Source of the DNA: a virus | Strand: one strand, 5' to 3' | Virus record (IMG/VR): IMGVR_UViG_3300023296_000673 | Coordinates: 1 to 36,011 of that record | DNA: 36,011 bases | In this document: piece by piece, positions 30,888-36,011 of the stretch | Numbering within the stretch: position 1 is the stretch's first letter | How the letters are laid out: each line of letters begins with the position of its first letter | Program-made: the position numbers and the translations under genes | The notes under the pieces: model-generated | What the model saw: only the letters and a program-made list of their open reading frames with translations | Told to the model about the DNA's origin: nothing | The model's database searches: none

Positions 30888-31199
30888 TTATAAATCTATT
30901 CTTTGCGATATTGCTATTAATCTTTCTACTTGGTTTTCTATTTCTATGTTGACTGAACTTAATGTTCTTCCAACCTGAGACATCTCTCTGTCTTTACCCT
31001 CTCCTAATAAATCTTGCGGACATGGATCTAGCAATATATCTGATAATCTACTTTCTAAGACATTTATTGCATCGCATAATCTACCAAGATTTTTGTTATT
31101 ATACTCTAGTCCATCTACTATCGATGATCCTCTCTCAACACTAGGTGTTCTTTCTATTTGTTCCTTACACATTGTGCTACTTGTTGTTTTCTCATTCAT
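30888..31199 (-). CDS. Hypothetical helical protein, 103 residues
   Basis: This protein starts MNEKTTSSTMCKEQIERTPS. It contains a NNKNLGRLCDAINVLESRLS helix and ends VEIENQVERLIAISQRIDL-like (NIEIENQVERLIAISQRIDL), so it is mainly helical with a likely C-terminal coiled coil. Similar short helical proteins occur in phage head operons without assigned function. It lies seven bases from the terminase nuclease gene. Confidence 0.5.
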   Translation of the reverse strand: MNEKTTSSTMCKEQIERTPSVERGSSIVDGLEYNNKNLGRLCDAINVLESRLSDILLDPCPQDLLGEGKDREMSQVGRTLSSVNIEIENQVERLIAISQRIDL

Positions 31200-31205
31200 A
31201 CTTTT

Positions 31206-32723
31206 TTAGTCGACATCAAACCCTGATAGGATTTTAGGTCGTATTAATTGATCTAAATCTCTTTGAACTTTTGTTCTTGCTGTAGGCGCTTCTTCTGGTT
31301 TATTTGGTCTGGTCATTATCAAATATCTAAGTGCGTCCATAGAATTGTGAACTATAATTCCATTACAAGAAAAGTTATTAACCCTATCTACGTGCATATT
31401 ATATACTGGTATAACCTCACCTTTCTCTATCTTCTTGATTTTATGATTCCACTCTTTTTTGTTTCTTGAGAAACCGATTGCTCTGCATCCCTCTTCACAA
31501 TATTTCTTCTTTCTATATTTATTAACTCTGTGTGCGAACATACTATCTCCATTATTTAGGTTTATTCTTGTATGCCCGTGTGAGTCAATCGTTTGATAAA
31601 CTGGCATTAAGCTATCTCCTGCTTTTAATTCTCCAGCTAATCTATATTCTCCGCTCCTAATCATTATAGGATGGTCATATGTACAAACTATTTCTGAATC
31701 GTCATCTAGGGTTATTTTTAATGTCTCAGCTACTTTTGTCTGCCTAACGTTGTCATATCTATTGACTTGGACTCTTTTTAGTTCATTGCTATATGAATAA
31801 ACATATCCACTTTTGCCAACAAGGTCTTTTATTTTAAAATCTCCGTTAACTGTATTTATAATTGAATCTCCAGCTAGGCAATGATCATCCTTCTTTACTG
31901 GTTTCTCTGGTTCATTATTCTGTCTATCTGTCGCTTCTGTATTCTCTTTATAACGATAGTGTTGTAATTCCCAACAGAGTTTAGGACACTTATCTTTAAA
32001 TATATATAAGTGTGAGTTTAGTAAACCGTCTATCCTCATATATTCCCTTACTCTTGTTACTCCAGCTACAAAGTCGTTCGTTGCTGGTTCGAATTCCCAT
32101 CCATTGTCATCGAAATCCTCTATGACTGAATATGGTACTTCTTCTCCTTCTATTATTTTTGTTCTATTCTTGCTTGCTGTCGATGGATCGATGACTTTCA
32201 CTTGAAATGTGTTGTCTGCTAGAATTTTCTTTTGTCCTATTGATAAGTTGTCTCTATACCCAGAAATTAAATAACCAAATTTGTCGAACATTTCCTTACT
32301 TGCTACACTTGGTATCGCTGGGTTATAATACTCATCTATTATATAAACTTTCTTATCTCTTGTTATTGCTCCTACTAGAGCACAGTTAGGGTTCCTCTGT
32401 CCAAAGTCCATCCCTATAAATAATTCTACATCTCCTAGTTCGAATGAATCGACTAGGTGTATGCTTGGTTTAAAGTCACAAAACTCTGGACCATATACTA
32501 ATTGACCAGCTTTAGTTGTGAAGTCAATTTCGTATTCTTTATTCCAAACTGCTTTAGGTGAACCTTCTCTCTCTGCTTCATACCATTTTGCTCCTTCAGT
32601 AGTCTTTGGATTTTTAGATTCGTCAGCCGTGTAGTGGAGCATCAATACGTGAAAACCATTCTTTGGATTCTTCCAGAATTTAATTCCTTCTGATATTTCT
32701 GGTTTGTCTGTGTCGTCGTACAT
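31206..32723 (-). CDS. terL: Large terminase, C-terminal nuclease half, with intein
   Basis: The 505-residue precursor contains the RNase H-like nuclease domain of TerL. Before it come the linker segments GIKFWKNPKNGFHVLMLHYT and AVWNKEYEIDF. The first catalytic Asp is in LFIGMDFGQRNPN, the second in VKVIDPSTASK, and the third in SMDALRYLIM after splicing. Residues 282-460 are an intein. Excised, the protein would be 326 residues. The nuclease cuts concatemeric DNA at the start and end of packaging. Its ATPase partner domain is encoded separately at 32915-33613, so the enzyme is split. The two halves add up to about 558 residues, a normal TerL length, so no domain is missing. Confidence 0.85.
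   Translation of the reverse strand: MYDDTDKPEISEGIKFWKNPKNGFHVLMLHYTADESKNPKTTEGAKWYEAEREGSPKAVWNKEYEIDFTTKAGQLVYGPEFCDFKPSIHLVDSFELGDVELFIGMDFGQRNPNCALVGAITRDKKVYIIDEYYNPAIPSVASKEMFDKFGYLISGYRDNLSIGQKKILADNTFQVKVIDPSTASKNRTKIIEGEEVPYSVIEDFDDNGWEFEPATNDFVAGVTRVREYMRIDGLLNSHLYIFKDKCPKLCWELQHYRYKENTEATDRQNNEPEKPVKKDDHCLAGDSIINTVNGDFKIKDLVGKSGYVYSYSNELKRVQVNRYDNVRQTKVAETLKITLDDDSEIVCTYDHPIMIRSGEYRLAGELKAGDSLMPVYQTIDSHGHTRINLNNGDSMFAHRVNKYRKKKYCEEGCRAIGFSRNKKEWNHKIKKIEKGEVIPVYNMHVDRVNNFSCNGIIVHNSMDALRYLIMTRPNKPEEAPTARTKVQRDLDQLIRPKILSGFDVD
31344..31880 (-). mobile_element. Intein in the terminase nuclease domain
   Basis: The intein covers residues 282-460. Block A is CLAGDSIINTVNGDFKIKDL. Block B is IVCTYDHPIMI, with the T-x-x-H splicing motif. 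Block F is IPVYNMHVDRVNNF and block G is GIIVHN, followed by Ser461 as the +1 residue. It interrupts DDH-SMDALRY, two residues before a catalytic Asp. At 179 residues it is small. The middle (SHGHTRINLN, MFAHRV, KYCEEGCRAIGF) may be what remains of an HNH endonuclease, but I see no complete one, so it may have lost homing activity. Confidence 0.85.
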
Positions 32724-32724
32724 A

Positions 32725-32910
32725 CTATTCTTGCTTATTACTGTTTCCTATATAAATGTTTAATTGTGCCTCCTTGTTTTCTCCATGATTTGTTACATAT
32801 ACTATTTTCCTCCCTGTCGCTAGTTTAAATATTATCCTTATAAATAGTAATATCATCTTTAAATTACTTGTCTGATAATATTTAAAGAAATATAATCTAT
32901 TCTTTTCCAT
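32725..32910 (-). CDS. 61-residue hydrophobic protein separating the terminase halves
   Basis: This protein starts MEKNRLYFFKYYQTSNLKMI and continues LLFIRIIFKLATGRKIVYVT, then a polar tail. It fills nearly all of the 191 bases between the ATPase and nuclease genes. It resembles the 61-residue ORF at 30071-30256 in length and layout (basic start, YFF, hydrophobic IR stretch, Gly-Arg/Gln-x-Ile), which suggests paralogy at the limit of detection. No intron core elements were seen around it. Function unknown. Confidence 0.5.
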   Translation of the reverse strand: MEKNRLYFFKYYQTSNLKMILLFIRIIFKLATGRKIVYVTNHGENKEAQLNIYIGNSNKQE

Positions 32911-32914
32911 ATCT

Positions 32915-33613
32915 TTACATTTTTAATAAATCGAAGACTGCTTCCTCAAACCAAGTGTTGTCGTTTGCTGTGCTGACGCATGTCAGTCTTCCACCAGAAC
33001 TGAGTGTTGGCTTTAGTGCTGTAAAAGCACTTGCCATTTCTGGTTGAAAAGCAGACTCATCTGAAAGCATTCCAGATAATGTATGCATCCTAACAACATC
33101 TCCACCTTCAGGAACTCCCCTTATTTCTGACTTGATGTCAGGAAAGGTTAGTAATGAATATACGTGATTTCCTTGATTCTGTGGGTTACAGTTCAATTTG
33201 TGGAATTCTCCACGTTTATAATATCTTTTAAGGAACGATGGTTCATTGTCCCAAATAAGCTTTGCTCTTTTAACCAAATCATTAGCATCATCTGCTTTCT
33301 TTGATTGAAAGAATGTTAGCTTACCATAATGGAACTGTGTATCCCATAAGTATAATCCTGTAAAGACCCAACTCATCATCATTTGACGAGATTTAGGAAA
33401 TAATAGGATTTTATGTTCTAACCATTTATCTACAATAATTCTTAGATATTCTTTGTCAGGAAAGGGCTTTTGTGGATTCTTGGGGTCGTGGACATCTAAT
33501 GTGAATGCCCAGTTTGTTAGCCAATAATACGGGTCTTCATGACACTTCGCCCATTCTAAGTTCCTAAGTTCAGGACTCTTAGCTAATTTTTGTAAATATT
33601 CTACACTTTTCAT
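32915..33613 (-). CDS. terL: Large terminase, N-terminal ATPase half
   Basis: This 232-residue protein carries the packaging ATPase domain. A deviant Walker A (FPKSRQMMMSW, about residues 72-82) has the K-S-R-Q-M pattern of many TerL proteins. Walker B is GMLSDESAF, with Asp185-Glu186. The coupling motif is TCVSTAN at about 211-217. It ends soon after (FEEAVFDLLKM), before the nuclease domain, which is encoded separately at 31206-32723. ATP hydrolysis here drives DNA into the prohead. The start shares a base with the terS stop (TAATG), so the two genes are translationally coupled. Confidence 0.85.
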   Translation of the reverse strand: MKSVEYLQKLAKSPELRNLEWAKCHEDPYYWLTNWAFTLDVHDPKNPQKPFPDKEYLRIIVDKWLEHKILLFPKSRQMMMSWVFTGLYLWDTQFHYGKLTFFQSKKADDANDLVKRAKLIWDNEPSFLKRYYKRGEFHKLNCNPQNQGNHVYSLLTFPDIKSEIRGVPEGGDVVRMHTLSGMLSDESAFQPEMASAFTALKPTLSSGGRLTCVSTANDNTWFEEAVFDLLKM

Positions 33614-34077
33614 TATAACTCATCTATTAGATCTTTCTCCAACATATCTATCTCCTCTTTCGATAGTTTGGTTGGGTCAATATCTGATAAATCTTCTTTA
33701 TTTGAAATCTCTATTTCCTTTCTTTCCTTGAAATCGCCAGTAAGCTTACCAAATAAGGTAATAGCGTCCTTACGAGCAGTATAATCTGGTATATCATCAC
33801 CATTCTTGTCTGGTTTCATTGCTAGCAGCATTTCCTTTAATGCTCTTACAATTGCACCTTTATCTATTCCTGCCATTTGCCCTAGTATTCTGAAGCTTCC
33901 TTCGACTACTTCTATTTCATCTATGATTCTTTGGTCTCGTAATAGTTTATATGCTTCTGATGCACATATTTGTTTATTAGTTTGTCCATATGCAGTTCCA
34001 TATGCCTTTGTCCCATTGTATCCGTTCTTGACATACTCCTCTGAGAAGTCTGCCATGTTCTTTGTTATCTTTTTCAT
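33613..34077 (-). CDS. terS: Small terminase subunit
   Basis: This 154-residue protein shows the Terminase_2-type layout. The N-terminal DNA-binding region has FSEEYVKNGYNGTKAYGTAY followed by ASEAYKLLRDQRIIDEI, the typical N-G-x-N-G-T-K-A-Y and small-residue helix-turn-helix pattern. A central helical oligomerisation region follows, and then a C-terminal tail with DPTKLSKEEIDMLEKDLIDE. TerS recognises the packaging site and loads TerL. It is the first gene of the structural operon, next to a repeat-rich non-coding region that may hold that site. Confidence 0.8.
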   Translation of the reverse strand: MKKITKNMADFSEEYVKNGYNGTKAYGTAYGQTNKQICASEAYKLLRDQRIIDEIEVVEGSFRILGQMAGIDKGAIVRALKEMLLAMKPDKNGDDIPDYTARKDAITLFGKLTGDFKERKEIEISNKEDLSDIDPTKLSKEEIDMLEKDLIDEL

Positions 34078-34089
34078 ATTAGTTTGTAA

Positions 34090-34179
34090 GCGTGGCTTTT
34101 AACATATGAGTCTCACTCAAGCTATTAAGATAATCTATATTCCACGCATTGATATTCTTAGGCTTTTACCTGTGATATC
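34090..34179 (-). promoter_or_regulatory. Structured leader of the structural operon
   Basis: This lies between the -10 box near 34211 and the terS start at 34077. GCGTGG at 34090-34095 can pair with CCACGC at 34142-34147, enclosing GAGT-CTC-ACTC at 34108-34118. A second nested hairpin runs from GATAT (34151-34155) with AGG (34160-34162) to CCT (34169-34171) and ATATC (34175-34179). The leader is about 125 bases with several stems and no ORF, so it may control translation or early termination. Confidence 0.45.
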
Positions 34180-34210
34180 CTATAAAACAATTATCTTACC
34201 CTATACTCTA

Positions 34211-34240
34211 AGTATAGCATCTTTTGATCGATTCTGTCAA
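34211..34240 (-). promoter_or_regulatory. Sigma70-type promoter of the structural operon
   Basis: On the minus strand TTGACA (34235-34240) is followed after 18 bases by TATACT (34211-34216). The first box is a perfect -35 consensus and the second differs by one base from the -10. Transcription would start near 34204, about 125 bases before terS, and read toward all minus-strand genes. Confidence 0.75.
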
Positions 34241-34263
34241 GTCTTTTTGACCCCTGATTCTTA

Positions 34264-34488
34264 GCTAGTATTAGGTAAATAAAAGACCCCCTAAAATAAA
34301 TATTTCTGAAACTTCAAAAAGTTTTCTGTTTTTAAAATTTGACAGCTATTTTTTTATGGAAATTAGATGTTTTTTTGCTCTTTTTAGACTTTTTCTCAGA
34401 AACACCCCCCGTCCTTGGCTAATATTAGCATAGCAACTCTTTTATCACGGGGAATCCTAGAGCTAGATCCTCTTTGGCTAACATTAGC
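34264..34488. repeat. GCTAATATTAGC palindrome family
   Basis: A perfect 12-bp palindrome GCTAATATTAGC lies at 34418-34429. A near copy, GCTAACATTAGC, at 34477-34488 is preceded by the same TTGG. A weaker copy, GCTAGTATTAGG, lies at 34264-34275, and a fourth related site, TAGCTAGTAT, at 34783-34792 shares ten bases with the 34264 copy. Repeated dyads between divergent promoters are typical of operators for a dimeric regulator. Confidence 0.5.
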
Positions 34489-34645
34489 GATTCTATCTTT
34501 TACCTTTATGTGTTTTTATCTTGGGGGTGTGTCTATGTTTACATATTATATATAAACCACCACCCCCTCATCCATGTGATTGGGATTCACGACCCCCCAG
34601 TCGCTTGCGTAAAGTACGGGTACAGTCTAGTGCAAGCCTTTTAAT

Positions 34646-34674
34646 CCCTATTAATAGGGGGGAGGGGGGAGGGG
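34646..34674. repeat. 14-bp palindrome joined to a G-tract
   Basis: CCCTATTAATAGGG (34646-34659) is a perfect palindrome that runs into three G-runs separated by single A residues (GGGGGG-A-GGGGGG-A-GGGG, 34657-34674). The G-runs could form a quadruplex on the plus strand. Such sharp base skew is unusual in this AT-rich DNA. Confidence 0.6.
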
Positions 34675-34687
34675 TGTCTGTATACAG

Positions 34688-34762
34688 AATAGCAGGACTC
34701 CCCCAAAATAGCAGGACTCCCCTGTAATACTTCCCTATAATACTCCCCTGTAATACTTCCCT
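34688..34762. repeat. Nested direct repeats next to the plus-strand promoter
   Basis: AATAGCAGGACTCCCC occurs at 34688-34703 and again at 34707-34722. The second copy overlaps a 20-bp unit, CTCCCCTGTAATACTTCCCT (34717-34736), which recurs exactly at 34743-34762. Spacings are 19 and 26 bases. C-rich iterated units beside terS fit a packaging site or replication origin, or binding sites for a repressor. Confidence 0.65.
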
Positions 34763-34853
34763 TAAAAACTACCCTATAAAATAGCTAGTATAATGTAATG
34801 GTTGAATATAAACGGGGTGAAAGGTTTTAAGTTATAGCCGTTTTATAGGGTGC

Positions 34854-34882
34854 TTGCTATTATTTAAAATTTATGCTATACT
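34854..34882 (+). promoter_or_regulatory. Sigma70-type promoter of the plus-strand genes
   Basis: TTGCTA (34854-34859) and TATACT (34877-34882) are separated by exactly 17 bases. Transcription would start near 34889, leaving a leader of about 94 bases before the ATG at 34983. That leader begins with a short hairpin (AGGTT with AACCT). The -10 is identical to that of the divergent promoter. Confidence 0.65.
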
Positions 34883-34982
34883 AGTTACAGGTTAAAGAAA
34901 AACCTAAAAAATATTAATAAATATTATAACATAATTACTTGCTAGAAGTTTTTAAAAGTTTTAGTAAGTAGTAACAAAAAGT

Positions 34983-35351
34983 ATGAATAAGACTCAATTG
35001 AGAGAGATGGTAACATTTGAGGGAGTGGAACCATTAAAAATTCAAGGGGAGGAGTTTAGTAAAGACTTCATCAAAAGTACGCTATTAGCTAGAATATGGA
35101 GGAGTGCAACTGTAGTCAAAAATAAGAGGGAGTCCGACAAGGGAGGCATTAAAACGACCATAATGCAAGCTATCAGCGAGGGACTGATTGAAAAAGAGGA
35201 GGGATTCGACCTTGTAATGACGCCGAATAAAGAAAAAATAGCAGAATTAAAAGAAAAACTCCCATCAGTAGAGAAGTCGGAGGAGCCGACTGAGGAAGAC
35301 ATCAAAATAGCTATTACACAAGTTTTAGCTAACAAGGGTCAAGCTAGTTAA
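34983..35351 (+). CDS. Hypothetical protein, 122 residues, first plus-strand gene
   Basis: This soluble helical protein starts MNKTQLREMVTFEGVEPLKI and continues GEEFSKDFIKSTLLARIWRS, with a charged C-terminal half (ELKEKLPSVEKSEEPTEEDI). There is no recognised motif. It is transcribed divergently from the structural operon, behind its own promoter and in front of a strong intrinsic terminator. An early or regulatory protein is therefore plausible, perhaps acting on the repeats upstream. Confidence 0.65.
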   Translation: MNKTQLREMVTFEGVEPLKIQGEEFSKDFIKSTLLARIWRSATVVKNKRESDKGGIKTTIMQAISEGLIEKEEGFDLVMTPNKEKIAELKEKLPSVEKSEEPTEEDIKIAITQVLANKGQAS

Positions 35352-35358
35352 ACGGACT

Positions 35359-35388
35359 GAGGGGAGTGAAATGCTCCCCTCTTTTATT
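35359..35388 (+). terminator. Intrinsic terminator after the first plus-strand gene
   Basis: GAGGGGAG (35359-35366) pairs perfectly with CTCCCCTC (35374-35381) around a seven-base loop, followed by TTTTATT. It lies seven bases past the stop codon. Confidence 0.85.
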
Positions 35389-35412
35389 AAAAAATAAGTT
35401 AGAAAAAACTAT

Positions 35413-35697
35413 ATGTTTGTCAAGTTTTCTAAACTATTTTTTAAAATAAAAGTCGGAACGATTGAAAACTGGAGCGAGGTTGAAATAGAATTAAAAGTCC
35501 GCAAAGCTAAACAAGACCAAAAAAAGAAGGAGTCAATATTATTAATTTTAAAGAATAGAAAACAAGTAAAAGAATTAATCAAAAAGAGCGACAAGGAACT
35601 AAAAAAAGAACTTGCAGAAATACCCAAGCTATGTTATGATAGAGGAGGAACTTTCAGAACTCATTCACCATTTAAAATCATGAGAAATACCCATTAA
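35413..35697 (+). CDS. Hypothetical Lys-rich protein, 94 residues
   Basis: This protein starts MFVKFSKLFFKIKVGTIENW and has a long basic helix (KAKQDQKKKESILLILKNRK). A short Cys-containing region follows (PKLCYDRGGTFRTHSPFK). No family was recognised; nucleic-acid binding is possible given the charge. It lies between two intrinsic terminators, and its stop codon falls in the loop of the second. Confidence 0.55.
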   Translation: MFVKFSKLFFKIKVGTIENWSEVEIELKVRKAKQDQKKKESILLILKNRKQVKELIKKSDKELKKELAEIPKLCYDRGGTFRTHSPFKIMRNTH

Positions 35698-35712
35698 ACA
35701 GGGTATTTTTTA
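35685..35712 (+). terminator. Intrinsic terminator overlapping a stop codon
   Basis: AAATACCC (35685-35692) pairs with GGGTATTT (35701-35708) around ATTAAACA and is followed by a T-rich run. The TAA of the upstream gene (35695-35697) is in the loop, so a ribosome finishing translation would cover the hairpin. Confidence 0.8.
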
Positions 35713-35727
35713 TTTTGGAAAGAAAAT

Positions 35728-36011
35728 TCCACTTAAGTCGCAAACATCATATCGAACCTTATTATTAAAGATTAATCAATATGAAATATTTTGAAGTTAA
35801 GAAAAGTGATTTCAGATGTTGGAAGTTTAAGTCAGAATCAGGACTTAAAAACATTAAAGCGAATGCTATTAAAAAGCTTGAATCACTACCAGATTGCTTT
35901 AATATCAATGGAGAGTGGCATATTAATGAATTGATTGACGATGGTGCTATAAAGCCCAGGATAAAGTATATCGCTGATATAACCATATAAACTAACAGAA
36001 TCCACTTAAGT
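35728..36011. repeat. 11-bp direct repeat flanking the last gene
   Basis: TCCACTTAAGT occurs at 35728-35738 and at 36001-36011, the very end of the window. Both contain the 8-bp palindrome ACTTAAGT. Each copy follows a gene and may precede the next, as an operator or promoter-linked motif would. Confidence 0.5.
35781..35990 (+). CDS. Hypothetical protein, 69 residues
   Basis: This protein starts MKYFEVKKSDFRCWKFKSES and continues IKANAIKKLESLPDCFNING, then EWHINELIDDGAIKPRIKYI. It is a compact basic protein with two Cys and no recognised motif. A shadow reading exists on the other strand, but this frame has the local A/T-rich start context, follows a terminator and is oriented like its neighbours. 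Confidence 0.55.
   Translation: MKYFEVKKSDFRCWKFKSESGLKNIKANAIKKLESLPDCFNINGEWHINELIDDGAIKPRIKYIADITI

Larger units (their letters stand above)
34241..34853. other. Non-coding region between divergent operons, repeat-rich
   Basis: I see no credible gene in the roughly 900 bases between terS (34077) and the first plus-strand gene (34983). Inside lie C-runs, a G-tract, palindromes, tandem direct repeats, and several A/T blocks. A perfect TATAAT at 34789-34794 on the plus strand lacks a good -35. Candidates for such a region next to terS are a packaging (pac/cos) site, a replication origin or a regulatory hub. Sequence alone does not decide. Confidence 0.6.

Noticed and set aside
32724-32914. 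A small intron splitting the terminase
   Set aside because: No P, Q, R or S group I elements or group II domains were seen, and an ORF fills the interval with the usual start context.
34521-34727. Plus-strand ORF of 68 residues in the non-coding region
   Set aside because: Pro/Arg/Ser-rich composition comes from the C- and G-runs; it crosses the palindrome and repeats and has no start context.
34688-34762. CRISPR array
   Set aside because: Only two copies of each unit, with 3-6 base gaps and no spacer pattern.
1-36011. Alternative genetic code (TGA or TAG read through)
   Set aside because: Long genes are open under the standard code and end cleanly at gene boundaries, mostly with TAA; recoding is not needed.
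1-36011. tRNA or rRNA genes
   Set aside because: No cloverleaf or conserved TTCRANYC block was recognised in the non-coding stretches; short gaps leave no room elsewhere.

Overview
The window is the head and tail morphogenesis region of a tailed double-stranded DNA phage (Caudoviricetes), probably metagenomic, with AT-rich DNA. From 34077 down to base 1 almost every base of the minus strand is coding, in the order terS, terL, chaperonins, portal, scaffold, major capsid protein (MCP), neck and fibre proteins, then large virion proteins. The left edge cuts the last gene. The adaptor-like (10012-11175) and hub-like (8516-10006) proteins, the absence of a tape-measure or tail-tube gene, and three large low-complexity proteins at the end suggest a short-tailed podovirus plan; this is inference. 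Starts lack Shine-Dalgarno sequences and sit in A/T-rich leaders, yet the two clearest promoters are sigma70-like. The host therefore initiates translation mostly without Shine-Dalgarno pairing (as in Bacteroidota and many Patescibacteria), but I cannot name it.

Right end (34078-36011): a repeat-rich non-coding region of about 900 bp separates the minus-strand operon from three small plus-strand genes of unknown function. It holds divergent promoters, palindromes, a G-tract and tandem direct repeats. The plus-strand genes are punctuated by two intrinsic terminators.

Packaging and chaperones (28484-34077): terS is followed by a large terminase split into an ATPase gene and a nuclease gene, separated by a 61-codon ORF. 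The nuclease gene contains an intein beside a catalytic Asp. Genes for GroES-like and GroEL proteins lie between terminase and portal.

Head (21298-28006): portal, a basic protein, scaffold, then an MCP gene whose HK97-type product only appears when four exons are joined across three group I introns. Each intron carries its own homing endonuclease: one Vsr-like and two LAGLIDADG. A further HNH endonuclease gene follows the MCP gene.

Neck, tail and accessory genes (1-20657): a beta-helix protein, small decoration-like proteins, a holin-like pair, a metallophosphoesterase with a LAGLIDADG intein inside its GHTH motif, a papain-like peptidase, fibre proteins (LamG, anchor-type and NTFIG-repeat domains), a protein made of seven 20-residue repeats, a zincin, and a partial large protein with an internal DnaJ domain.

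The two themes most worth following are an unusually dense set of self-splicing and homing elements placed in the most conserved structural genes, and a virus-encoded chaperone set (GroEL, GroES and a J-domain) inside one structural operon.
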